Assembly: GCA_050732935.1 (NCBI GenBank) | Contig: JBOHRW010000002.1 | Span: forward strand, 1 to 44,730 | Reading direction: 5' to 3' | Length of the DNA stretch: 44,730 bases | DNA from: DASRVA01 sp050732935 | GTDB lineage: Bacteria; Gemmatimonadota; Gemmatimonadetes; JACCXV01; JAHWKZ01 | Part shown: positions 8,107 through 15,949 of the stretch, piece by piece | Position numbering within the stretch: the first letter of the stretch is position 1 | How the letters are laid out: each line of letters begins with the position of its first letter | Position numbers and translations under genes: made by a program | Notes under the pieces: model-generated | Databases searched by the model: none | What the model was told of the DNA's origin: nothing | What the model saw: the letters and a program-made list of their open reading frames with translations, nothing else

Positions 8107-9126
8107 ATGCGAATGCGTCCGCAGCGCCCGACCCACTCGATTCTCGTGTTCGTCCTGGCCTTCGGGATCGCTGCGTGTCAGAGCGACAGCCCTCCCACGG
8201 CCCCGGTTCCGAACGAGCCCATCGTCCAGACCGATCCCGAGATCCCGGGCGGCGACGGCTCGCAGGCGGGCGATCACCAGGAGGATCCAGCTCCGCTCTC
8301 GCCGAACGATGACCAGCCCCCTGCGGATGGGGATACCGGAGACGAAGGGTCCGGCACCTCCGAGGAGGAGCCCGTGCCGGAGCCCGGCGACGAACCGGAA
8401 GACCCGGAAACAACCGACGAAACGGATCCCAGCGGAGAGCCGACCGCGCCGGCGGACCCGACCGAGCCGGCCAACCCGACTGAGCCGGCGGACCCGGCGG
8501 ACCCGACCGAGCCGACCGCGCCGGCGGACCCGGCCGGCGATGCGCCGAACGATCCGACCTCCGATCCGGACTCCGTCGCGACGGCTCCGCCGGACTCGAC
8601 GAGCAACGACGACCCGCTGACCGCCCTGACCGACGAGCTGAACCGCGAGCTCGCGCGGCTGAACTCCCTCGTCCCCGAGATGCTCGATCTCTACCTGGAC
8701 CTCCTCACCAACTTGACCCTGACGCTGCTTCAGGACACCGGCGAGCTGCTCGCGTGCACCCCGCTGCCCTTCGCCTTCGATGCCGACATCATCGGTCCCG
8801 CGGGCGGGACGCTCGTGGTAGGCCCCCACACGGTATCGATACCCGCAGGCGCCCTCGACCACCCGGTCGTCATCGTGGCCCAGTCGATTCCCAGCCTGAA
8901 CGTCGAGATCGGGCTCATCCCGCACGGGCTGTCGTTCGAGAAACCGGTCGCCCTGACCCTGTCCTACGGCCATTGCGACGGGGGTCTCCTCGGCCAATCG
9001 GCTTACCGGATCGTCTACATCGACCCGAGCGGCCAGCTCCACGACGTGCCCTCGTCGGATGACAAGGCCCGGAAGCGGGTCACGGGCTGGCTCGACCACT
9101 TCTCGCGCTACGCCATCGCCCGATGA
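8107..9126 (+). CDS. surface lipoprotein with Pro/Thr/Glu/Asp-rich stalk and ZU5-like domain
   Basis: A 339-residue protein. A lipoprotein signal (basic MRMRPQR start, hydrophobic core, lipid-attachment Cys24 in GIAAC) is followed by a low-complexity stalk (about residues 30-165) made of repeated PADPTEPxxPTEPAD-like units. The C-terminal third is globular; 'IGPAGGTLVVGPHTVSIPAGAL' and 'GLSFEKPVALTLSY' are typical of ZU5-like beta domains. GGAGAG 5 bases before the ATG at 8107 supports this start over an in-frame ATG further upstream. The protein probably sits in the outer membrane with the C-terminal domain held away from it. Its stop overlaps the next start by four bases (ATGA), so the two genes are translationally coupled. 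Confidence 0.8.
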   Translation: MRMRPQRPTHSILVFVLAFGIAACQSDSPPTAPVPNEPIVQTDPEIPGGDGSQAGDHQEDPAPLSPNDDQPPADGDTGDEGSGTSEEEPVPEPGDEPEDPETTDETDPSGEPTAPADPTEPANPTEPADPADPTEPTAPADPAGDAPNDPTSDPDSVATAPPDSTSNDDPLTALTDELNRELARLNSLVPEMLDLYLDLLTNLTLTLLQDTGELLACTPLPFAFDADIIGPAGGTLVVGPHTVSIPAGALDHPVVIVAQSIPSLNVEIGLIPHGLSFEKPVALTLSYGHCDGGLLGQSAYRIVYIDPSGQLHDVPSSDDKARKRVTGWLDHFSRYAIAR

Positions 9127-10742
9127 GCCTGTCGGCCCAGCCTCGGCTTTCCCTGGACCGATCCATACCTGCCCCTCGGTCGTCATCCGAAGCCGAGCAC
9201 CAGCTCAGGCAGACACGGGTCCAGGAGCGCCGGGGGCGTGTGGAGGATGCCATTCGTGGCTACCGCTGGGCCATCCACCTGGCCGAACGGGATGACGAAC
9301 CAGAGATCGTCGCCGAAGCCCTCCGCAGACTGAGCGTGATCCATCACATGCGAGGGGAGATCGCCGCCGCGCGCGAGGAAGGCGCGCGCAGCCTCGAGAT
9401 AGCGCAGGCGCAGGGCAACGGCCGACTGGCCGCATCCGCCCTCAACACGCTCGCCAGCTATGACCTCGAGCGTGGCGATCACGAATCGGCCGAGGCTTCG
9501 TTCCGCCGCGCGCTGTGGCTCGCGGCCGGTGATCCCCGAATCTCCGCTCAGATCGAGCAGAACCTCGGGATTCTCGCCAACATTCGCGGTCGAATCGAGG
9601 ACGCGCTCGAGCACTACGGCCGCTCGTTGACCGGGTTCCGGAAGGCCGGCGATCCCCGCGGCTGCGCGATCGCCTACCATAACCTGGGCATGATCAGCTC
9701 CGACCGCGGGCGATGGGACGACGCCGATCGCTACTACCGCCGAACGCTGGCCCTGGCCAGCGAGCTGGGGGATGTCTATCTGCAGGGGCTCGCGCTTCTC
9801 AATCGAGCCGAGGTGCACATCACGCGCTGCAGGTTCACCCATGCCCGGGATTGTGTGACAAAGGCCCTCGAAATCTTCCGCCAGACGCGTGACACTGCCG
9901 GGCAGGCGGCAGCCAACCGCTTTCTCGGAGTGATCTATCGCGAGACACAGGCCATCGTGTTGGCCGAGGCCCGTCTGAATCTCGCGATCGACCTTTCGCG
10001 CCGGGCGGATTCGCCGCTGGAGGAAGCCGAGTCCCTACGCGAGCTCGCGTTGGTCTATCGGTCGCTCGGCCGGAATCGGGATGCGCTGACCTCGCTCAAC
10101 GCATCGCACCGACTCTTCCACGAACTCCAAGCCAGTCTCGATCAAAGCGATGTCCTCACTCGCGTCGGCCGGCTGGAGGACACCTTTCTGGCCATCGTGC
10201 GCTCCTGGGGCGAGTCGATCGAGTCCAAGGACGCCTATACGCACGGCCATTGCAGCCGCGTGGCCTCATACGCCGAGACGGTGACGGAGGCTCTCCGCCT
10301 GGAGGTCGGAGCACGGACCGCGATCCAGGTGGGAGCCTACCTTCACGACCTGGGGAAGGTCCGGGTGCCGGCCGAGATCCTGAACAAGGACGGCCGCTTG
10401 ACGAACGACGAGTTCGATGTCGTTCGGATGCACCCGATCTGGGGGGTCGAGCTGCTCGAGCCGACCGAGTTCCCGTGGGACATCAAGCCCATCATTCGGT
10501 GGCATCACGAGCGCTTCGGCGGAGGTGGCTATCCCGACCAGCTCTCTGGAGACGACATCCCGGTCGCCGCGCAGATCATCTGTATCGTCGACGTGTTCGA
10601 TGCCCTGACCACGCAGAGGAGCTACCGCGCGGCTATGACCCGTGACGCCGCGCTGGACGTTATCCGGCGTGACCGAGGCTGGTGGCGCTACGACGTCTTC
10701 GACGCTTTCATGACCGCCATCCGGACCTCCGCGATCGGATGA
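9123..10742 (+). CDS. TPR-repeat HD-GYP protein (predicted cyclic-di-GMP phosphodiesterase)
   Basis: A 539-residue cytoplasmic protein. Residues about 25-340 are tandem TPR helices (A-L-N, Y-x-R-A-L type repeats). Residues about 365-520 are an HD-GYP domain: H408-D409 in YLHDLGKV, H461-H462-E463 in RWHHERF, and the G469-Y470-P471 motif. All the metal ligands I can check are present, so c-di-GMP hydrolysis is expected. The TPRs probably bind a protein or peptide partner. It starts on the ATGA overlap with the lipoprotein gene, which hints that an envelope signal and c-di-GMP turnover are linked, but there is no transmembrane segment to carry such a signal. Confidence 0.9.
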   Translation: MSLSAQPRLSLDRSIPAPRSSSEAEHQLRQTRVQERRGRVEDAIRGYRWAIHLAERDDEPEIVAEALRRLSVIHHMRGEIAAAREEGARSLEIAQAQGNGRLAASALNTLASYDLERGDHESAEASFRRALWLAAGDPRISAQIEQNLGILANIRGRIEDALEHYGRSLTGFRKAGDPRGCAIAYHNLGMISSDRGRWDDADRYYRRTLALASELGDVYLQGLALLNRAEVHITRCRFTHARDCVTKALEIFRQTRDTAGQAAANRFLGVIYRETQAIVLAEARLNLAIDLSRRADSPLEEAESLRELALVYRSLGRNRDALTSLNASHRLFHELQASLDQSDVLTRVGRLEDTFLAIVRSWGESIESKDAYTHGHCSRVASYAETVTEALRLEVGARTAIQVGAYLHDLGKVRVPAEILNKDGRLTNDEFDVVRMHPIWGVELLEPTEFPWDIKPIIRWHHERFGGGGYPDQLSGDDIPVAAQIICIVDVFDALTTQRSYRAAMTRDAALDVIRRDRGWWRYDVFDAFMTAIRTSAIG

Positions 10743-10749
10743 TCGACGG

Positions 10750-10781
10750 AAGCCCCCGGTCCGGCACAGGACCAGGGGCTT
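10750..10781. terminator. bidirectional hairpin between convergent genes
   Basis: An imperfect 13-bp stem (AAGCCCC-c-GGTCC with GGACC-a-GGGGCTT, one mismatch) closes a 6-base loop between the HD-GYP stop at 10742 and the LVIVD gene end at 10822. There is no T-run on either side, so it is a weak intrinsic terminator or a transcript-end stabiliser. Confidence 0.5.
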
Positions 10782-10821
10782 CTGCGTTCGAGAACAAGCC
10801 GCTCCCCCGCCTCGAGGCCGG

Positions 10822-13089
10822 CTACGAGATCGGCTCCTCCGGCAGCTCGACGGTGAACGTCCAGAGGCCCGAGTTGTAATCGGTGGCGTACAGCATCTCG
10901 CCGGTCGGCTGCCAGCCGTTGGTGAACATCGGGAACACCCCCCACACCATCGGCGCATACGGCAGCTTGGCCTCCTCGGGGCCGGCCGCCGGCAGGAAGT
11001 AGGCGATCTCGCGGCCCTGACGGTAGAGGTTGCCGCGCAGCTCGCCGGTCACGTCGAGCACCCGGATCCCGCCCTGGTAGTAGCCGGCATAGAGGATCCC
11101 CGCCGCTGGGTCGACCCAGAAGTTGTGGACCCCCGCCTCCGGCACCTCGTACCGGCCGACATACCGGGGGTGCGAGAGGTCGGACACGTCGATGACGTGG
11201 ATGGGACCCCGCGGGTCCACGCCCAGCCCCTCGATCTGGGCCACCGTGCCCTGGAGCGAGAAGTCCTCGTCGCCGACGAACACGTAGTCGCCGTAGCGCA
11301 GCGCCGAGTGGGTCGGGCCGCCGGGATAGAAGATCCGCGACACCAGCACCGGCGCTTCGGGTGTCCCCCCCTGGCCCGCCCCGCCCACGTCGAGGATCAC
11401 CAGGCCGTCCCTCAGGTACGACAGAAACGCCACCCCCTCCTGGACCCACACGTCGTGCAGCGCCCGGCCCTCGACCGGCAGCCCCCACCGGCCCACCTCT
11501 GCCGGCTGCGACGGGTCCGACAGGTCGAGGATGTGCAAGTCGCCCGTCCCGTCGTTGACGCAGTACACCAACGAGCCCACCCAGAACACGTTGTGGACCC
11601 CCGATGTCAACGTCTCCGTGTACTCGCTGACCAGCTCCGGATGCGCCGGATCGGCCAGACTGAACACCAGGATCCCGTTGCGACGGTCGACCGCACCCTC
11701 CCGGGTCGCCACCAGCCACTGGCCGTCCGCCGACACCTTCACGTCGTTCACCACCCGCGCGTCGAACAGCTGCGTGTCGGCCAGCACCGGCGTCGCCGGA
11801 TCCGACACGTCGTACGTCCGCACCTGGTTGGCCTGGTGCGTCCCGATATAGACGTACTGGTTCTGCGGCCACAGGTCCGAGCTGTACGTCGACAGGTTCA
11901 GGCCGTGGCCGTTCATGTGGATCCGACCCGACACGTTCCGCGCCTCGGCCGTCACCGTCGCCGTCGCCACCGACTCCCCCAGCTTGGCCAGCACCGTGTA
12001 CGTCCCCGGGCGCTCGGCCACGAACGCCCCGTCGGGGTACACCTCGGCCCCGCGCTCGGCCACCGCCCACACCGGATGCGCCGCCGCCACCGACGTCCCC
12101 AGCTGCACCACGTCCCCCGTCCGCACCGCACCCGCGGGCGCCCCGGTGATCGACAATGACCCCGACGCCGCCACCACCTCGATCCGGTACGCCTCGCTTG
12201 CCTCGTCCGCCGACACCGTCACCGTCGCCTGGCCCGGCGCTACCGCCACCAGCGCCCCGCCGTCCACCGCCACCACACTCGGCGCGCTCGAGGTGATCTC
12301 CACCGCCGGCTCCAGCTCCCAGCGATGGATCGAGTTCAGCGCGTCGATCTCCAGCCGCACACGGCTCCCCACCGCCAGACGCGACGGCACATCCGTATAG
12401 ACCGACAACGACGCGATCACCGGCGCTTCCACCGTCACCGTCGTCAACGCCATCGCCTGGCCACCCACCAGCGCCACCACCTGACGCTCGCCGGCCTCGA
12501 AGCCGGTGAACTCGCCCTCCGCCGTCATCTGCGTGCGGCTTCCCCCCGCGAACCATTCGACCTCGGGGTCGGGCAGCTCGCTTCCCGACTCGTCGAACAC
12601 CCGGGCCACGAAACGTCGCGGCTCGCCAGGGTCGAGGATCGCCTCCGAGGGCACGATATCGACCCGGGAGATCCCGGGCGCCGAGGCCAGGACACCGGGA
12701 TCGGGAACGACGTCGGCCTCCCGACCCGCGGGCGTCAGCGTTATCGGGACCAGGTCCCGCTCGCCGTCCGAGACGAGAAACATGTAGCCTGCGAAGGCGT
12801 CCCCCTCGCGGATCCCGAGGAACCGCGCCGTCCCCCCGGGAACGTCCAGCGTCATGTCGATCCGATCGTCGGTGAGCCGGCTCTCGATGACCGTCACCAT
12901 GCCCCCTTCGGGGGTCACCAACCGGTCGCCCTCGATTCGGAAGGGGAGCAGCGGGGCGTTGACGCCGGGCCCGAGAATCGCGTAGGCCGTGTACCCCTCC
13001 GGAATGTCCGGCGACTGGGCGGTCAGGACATTCGCGGAGAGCGACAGAAGCAGCGGCAGGATGAGGAACCACAGACGCCGGCGGGACAT
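10822..13089 (-). CDS. secreted LVIVD-repeat beta-propeller protein with Ig-like (BIG2) domains
   Basis: A 755-residue exported protein. A signal peptide (about 1-24, ending LTAQ) is followed by a beta domain, then bacterial Ig-like segments (about 125-385) with BIG2-like phrases such as 'VVAVDGGALVAVAPGQATVTVSA'. The rest (about 390-750) is an LVIVD-type propeller: units of the form 'hhxxxDhSDPxxPxhhgxh', e.g. HILDLSDPSQPAEVGRW and HVIDVSDLSHPRYVGRY. Such proteins are surface or secreted with unknown ligands. The ATG at 13089 is preferred to a GTG two codons earlier because the AGGAG ribosome site lies 5 bases before it and overlaps that GTG. Codons in the central part shift strongly to NNG endings, unlike the flanks. 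Confidence 0.85.
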   Translation of the reverse strand: MSRRRLWFLILPLLLSLSANVLTAQSPDIPEGYTAYAILGPGVNAPLLPFRIEGDRLVTPEGGMVTVIESRLTDDRIDMTLDVPGGTARFLGIREGDAFAGYMFLVSDGERDLVPITLTPAGREADVVPDPGVLASAPGISRVDIVPSEAILDPGEPRRFVARVFDESGSELPDPEVEWFAGGSRTQMTAEGEFTGFEAGERQVVALVGGQAMALTTVTVEAPVIASLSVYTDVPSRLAVGSRVRLEIDALNSIHRWELEPAVEITSSAPSVVAVDGGALVAVAPGQATVTVSADEASEAYRIEVVAASGSLSITGAPAGAVRTGDVVQLGTSVAAAHPVWAVAERGAEVYPDGAFVAERPGTYTVLAKLGESVATATVTAEARNVSGRIHMNGHGLNLSTYSSDLWPQNQYVYIGTHQANQVRTYDVSDPATPVLADTQLFDARVVNDVKVSADGQWLVATREGAVDRRNGILVFSLADPAHPELVSEYTETLTSGVHNVFWVGSLVYCVNDGTGDLHILDLSDPSQPAEVGRWGLPVEGRALHDVWVQEGVAFLSYLRDGLVILDVGGAGQGGTPEAPVLVSRIFYPGGPTHSALRYGDYVFVGDEDFSLQGTVAQIEGLGVDPRGPIHVIDVSDLSHPRYVGRYEVPEAGVHNFWVDPAAGILYAGYYQGGIRVLDVTGELRGNLYRQGREIAYFLPAAGPEEAKLPYAPMVWGVFPMFTNGWQPTGEMLYATDYNSGLWTFTVELPEEPIS

Positions 13090-13325
13090 GGGCACTCCTG
13101 GGACAGGGGTGGAGGATGAGCGGAACGTCGATCTATTCTACGAGATATCATGGACAGCGAGTTTCACCGGGCCCGTCCCGCCGCCCTCCGGGCCCGGGAT
13201 CGGGGAGCCGGGTTCGTGGTGCTGTCCCTTCACTGGAGCGCCAACATGGTAGAGCGACGGGCGAAGCGCTGACGATCGCGATGGGATCCGCCACACCTGA
13301 ACCCTGAACCGAGGGAGATGAAACC

Positions 13326-13799
13326 GTGGAGATCTATCTGGTCCAGCACGGCGAGGCCAAGTCTGAAGAGGAGGACAACCACAGACCGCTGACCGACGTG
13401 GGCATGTCCGAGGTCGCGGCCGTGGCGGTGGCCCTGAAGCGTCATGACCTGCGCGTCTCGGCCATCTGGCATTCGGGGAAGCTCCGGGCCAAACAGACGG
13501 CGGTCGAATACGCGGAGGCTCTGGAGCCCGGTGACGGGGTCCATGAGAAGGCTGGGCTCGGTCCCCAGGATGATCCCCAGCGGATGGCGGAAGCCCTCGT
13601 CGGCCTCGACGTCCCGACGATGGTCGTCGGTCATCTCCCTCACCTGTCGCGCCTCGTTTCCCTGCTGACGGTCGACGATCCGGACCGGGAGATCGTCCGG
13701 TTCCGCCAGGGTGGAGTGCTCTGCCTCGCGCGCACCGAAGGGGGATGGCGGATCGCCTGGTACCTGACGCCCGAGCTCGCGGAGGTCGTGACCGCCTGA
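13326..13799 (+). CDS. sixA: phosphohistidine phosphatase SixA family
   Basis: A 157-residue histidine-phosphatase-superfamily protein. The catalytic His8 is in MEIYLVQHGEA, where the usual RHG is QHG; conserved 'LTDVGMSEV', 'HSGKLRAKQTA' and the second His in VVGHLPHLSRL are in the expected order and spacing for SixA. SixA removes phosphate from phosphohistidine in HPt or phosphotransfer proteins. The start is a GTG with GGGAG about 9 bases upstream. It leads a short co-directional run with the VTT-domain protein 3 bases downstream. The Arg to Gln change next to the catalytic His is notable. Confidence 0.85.
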   Translation: MEIYLVQHGEAKSEEEDNHRPLTDVGMSEVAAVAVALKRHDLRVSAIWHSGKLRAKQTAVEYAEALEPGDGVHEKAGLGPQDDPQRMAEALVGLDVPTMVVGHLPHLSRLVSLLTVDDPDREIVRFRQGGVLCLARTEGGWRIAWYLTPELAEVVTA

Positions 13800-13802
13800 T
13801 CG

Positions 13803-14390
13803 ATGGGGTTCTTCCGCGCCCTTTTCGAACTCTTCCTTTCGCCGTTCGGGCTACCGGTCCTGGCGGCGCTCGACGCTTCGATGGTGTTCTTCCTTCCGCT
13901 GGCCGTGGACATGGCGGTCGTGTATCTGGCCGCCGGCGATCCGGAGCTCTTCTGGATCTTCCCCCTTCTGGCGACGCTCGGATCGTGCGCGGGAGCCTCG
14001 GTCACCTACCGCCTGGGACGCGCCCTGGGCGACGAGGGGATCGAGAGAGTGATCTCCGAGCGCCGGTTCGAGCGCGTCCGGGAGGCCGTGCGGGAGCGTG
14101 GCGCGGTGGCTCTGGCGCTGACCGCGCTCATCCCACCCCCGTTCCCCTTCACCGCATTTATCCTGGCCTCGGGAGCCCTCGAGGTGAGCTTCGCGCGATT
14201 CCTGGCCGTCCTGGCCGCGATGCGGCTGCTCCGATTCGGAGCCGAGGCCGCGCTGGCGGCCCGCTACGGCGACGCAATCCTGGCCGTCATGCGATCCGAT
14301 GGGTTCCGGATCGTGATCGTCGGCATGGCAGTTCTGGCCGTGGCGGGCACGGTGTGGTCGGCCTGGCGCCTGTGGCGCCGATCCGCATAA
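13803..14390 (+). CDS. VTT-domain (DedA/YqaA-like) membrane protein
   Basis: A 195-residue integral membrane protein starting 3 bases after sixA. Hydrophobic segments lie at about residues 15-45, 48-68, 100-135 and 165-185. The central 'RGAVALALTALIPPPFPFTAFILASGAL' type sequence (about 100-127) with its Pro-rich re-entrant loop is characteristic of VTT/DedA proteins, which are thought to scramble or transport lipids. The sixA pairing is a neighbour association only. Confidence 0.75.
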   Translation: MGFFRALFELFLSPFGLPVLAALDASMVFFLPLAVDMAVVYLAAGDPELFWIFPLLATLGSCAGASVTYRLGRALGDEGIERVISERRFERVREAVRERGAVALALTALIPPPFPFTAFILASGALEVSFARFLAVLAAMRLLRFGAEAALAARYGDAILAVMRSDGFRIVIVGMAVLAVAGTVWSAWRLWRRSA

Positions 14391-14529
14391 GCTCCGTCCC
14401 GGCCGAGCGGGCCGACGAGCGAGCCGGGTTTGACCGGCGCCGGCGGGCCGGAGTATTCTCGTGAGAGGGGTGTGTCGCCTCGGCATGGTGACCTCCCCGC
14501 GACGCGCTGCCGCATTCCAGGAGGCCAGC

Positions 14530-14703
14530 ATGGCGACCTACGAGTACCAGTGCGACGACTGCAAGAAGACGTTCGCGGTCCGCGAGCGGATCTCGGAGCA
14601 CGGAGAGAAGCGGCGTAGACGACGCGCGTGCCCGAAGTGCCACGGGCGCCATACGCATCAGCTCTTCTCCGTGTTCTTCGCCAAGACGAGCTCCAAGGCT
14701 TGA
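14530..14703 (+). CDS. FmdB-type zinc ribbon protein
   Basis: A 57-residue protein, MATYEYQCDDCKKTFAV, with CxxC at Cys8/Cys11 and a second CPKC pair near residue 38: the FmdB regulatory zinc-ribbon fold. A perfect AGGAGG 5 bases before the ATG fixes the start; an upstream in-frame GTG would add 23 unrelated residues. The role is unknown; proteins of this family often sit next to metabolic operons. It is 19 bases upstream of the kynureninase-like gene. Confidence 0.85.
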   Translation: MATYEYQCDDCKKTFAVRERISEHGEKRRRRRACPKCHGRHTHQLFSVFFAKTSSKA

Positions 14704-14722
14704 GCCGCGTCGCGACGGGCCG

Positions 14723-15949
14723 GTGACGGAAGGGGGCACGGCTCTCGAGCGGACGGCCCTCCGTCCCGAGGCCCTCTACGCCACCCCCAACCGGCTGGCG
14801 CCCTTCTATGCCCACTTCCGGGTCGAGGAGCGCCTCCTCCTGTCGGGCCACTCCCACCAGGCGTGGCCCGACTGCGGCTTCGAAGGCCAGCGACAGGCGT
14901 GGCTCGATGCCGCGGAGCTGGTGGACGAGAAGTGGGGGCGGGCATTCGCCCGCGCCGAGCGCGTTCGGGCGGGATACGCCCGGTTGCTGGGAGACCGGGA
15001 CGGCGTAATCGCGCTCGCCGAGAGCACCCACCACCTGGTCGTCGCCTGGCTCTCCGCGCTTCCTCTCCGCGAACGGCCCCGGCTGGTCACGACGGACGGG
15101 GAGTTCCACTCGCTGCGTCGCCAGCTCGATCGGCTGGCCGAGGCAAGCCTCGAAGTGGTGCGAGTCCCGGCCCATCCCGCCGCCACCGTAGGCGAGCGTG
15201 TGGCGCAGGCGGTCGACGCCCGCACGTCCGCCGTCATGGTCTCGTCCGTATTCTACGCCACCGCCCACATCGCCGGCGGCCTGGAAGAGGTCGCGCACGC
15301 GTGCCGTCGTGAGGGGGCCGAGCTCCTGATCGACGGCTATCATTCCCTGAACGTGGTCCCGTTCTCGATGGAAGGATTCGAGGACGCCTACGTCACGGGC
15401 GGCGGGTACAAGTACTGCCAGCTCGGGGAAGGAAACGCGTTTCTGCGCCTCCCCGCGGACTGCCGGCTTCGTCCTGTCGTCACGGGATGGTTCAGCGAGT
15501 TCGCGGCCCTGACCGACGCACCAAAGAAAGGCGTGGCCTACGGGGAAGGGCCGGCCCGGTTCGCCGGCGCCACCTACGATCCCACCAGCCACTACCGGGC
15601 CAGCGAGGTCATCGACTTCTTCGAGGAGATGGGCCTGGCCCCCGGCTTTCTGCGCGAGGTGAGCCGGCACCAGGTCGGGCTCCTGGCGAGCGCGTTCGAC
15701 AATCTGGACCTGAACCCCGCGATCGTGGATCGCGACCGCTCGGTTCCGCTGGAAGAGACCGGTGGCTTCCTAGCCCTACGGTCGCTCCGCGCGGGCGACC
15801 TCCACCGCGGCCTTCGCGAGCGTGGCGTCTTCACCGATTTCCGGGGCGAGACCTTGCGGATGGGGCCGGCGCCTTATCTCGCGGACCGGCAGATCCGGGA
15901 TGCCGTCGAAGCGCTCGGCGAGACTGCCCGATCGCTGGCTTACGACTGA
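14723..15949 (+). CDS. kynureninase-like PLP enzyme
   Basis: A 408-residue fold-type I PLP enzyme. It has the kynureninase-type N-terminus ('LLSGHSHQAWPDC'), 'AESTHHLVVAWLSAL', 'DGEFHSLRRQLDRL', the Asp-containing 'LLIDGYHSLNVVPF' and the PLP-binding Lys230 in GGGYKYCQLGEG. Kynureninase cleaves kynurenine to anthranilate and alanine. The two genes that would use anthranilate next (CoA ligase, 2-aminobenzoyl-CoA monooxygenase/reductase) are within 10 kb, which supports this over a cysteine desulfurase-like role. It starts on a GTG. Its last 10 bases overlap the end of the convergent ligase gene. No kynurenine formamidase or tryptophan dioxygenase is in the window. Confidence 0.78.
   Translation: MTEGGTALERTALRPEALYATPNRLAPFYAHFRVEERLLLSGHSHQAWPDCGFEGQRQAWLDAAELVDEKWGRAFARAERVRAGYARLLGDRDGVIALAESTHHLVVAWLSALPLRERPRLVTTDGEFHSLRRQLDRLAEASLEVVRVPAHPAATVGERVAQAVDARTSAVMVSSVFYATAHIAGGLEEVAHACRREGAELLIDGYHSLNVVPFSMEGFEDAYVTGGGYKYCQLGEGNAFLRLPADCRLRPVVTGWFSEFAALTDAPKKGVAYGEGPARFAGATYDPTSHYRASEVIDFFEEMGLAPGFLREVSRHQVGLLASAFDNLDLNPAIVDRDRSVPLEETGGFLALRSLRAGDLHRGLRERGVFTDFRGETLRMGPAPYLADRQIRDAVEALGETARSLAYD

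Noticed and set aside
8440..8560. Repeat-like DNA in the lipoprotein stalk as a possible CRISPR or VNTR
   Set aside because: It encodes PADPTEP-like protein repeats of unequal length with no spacers, so it is coding low complexity and not a CRISPR array.
7661..8620. 319-codon plus-strand frame through the intergenic region into the lipoprotein gene
   Set aside because: Its second half is an Arg/Pro-rich shadow of the lipoprotein stalk and the first half has no family; the ribosome site belongs to the 8107 start.
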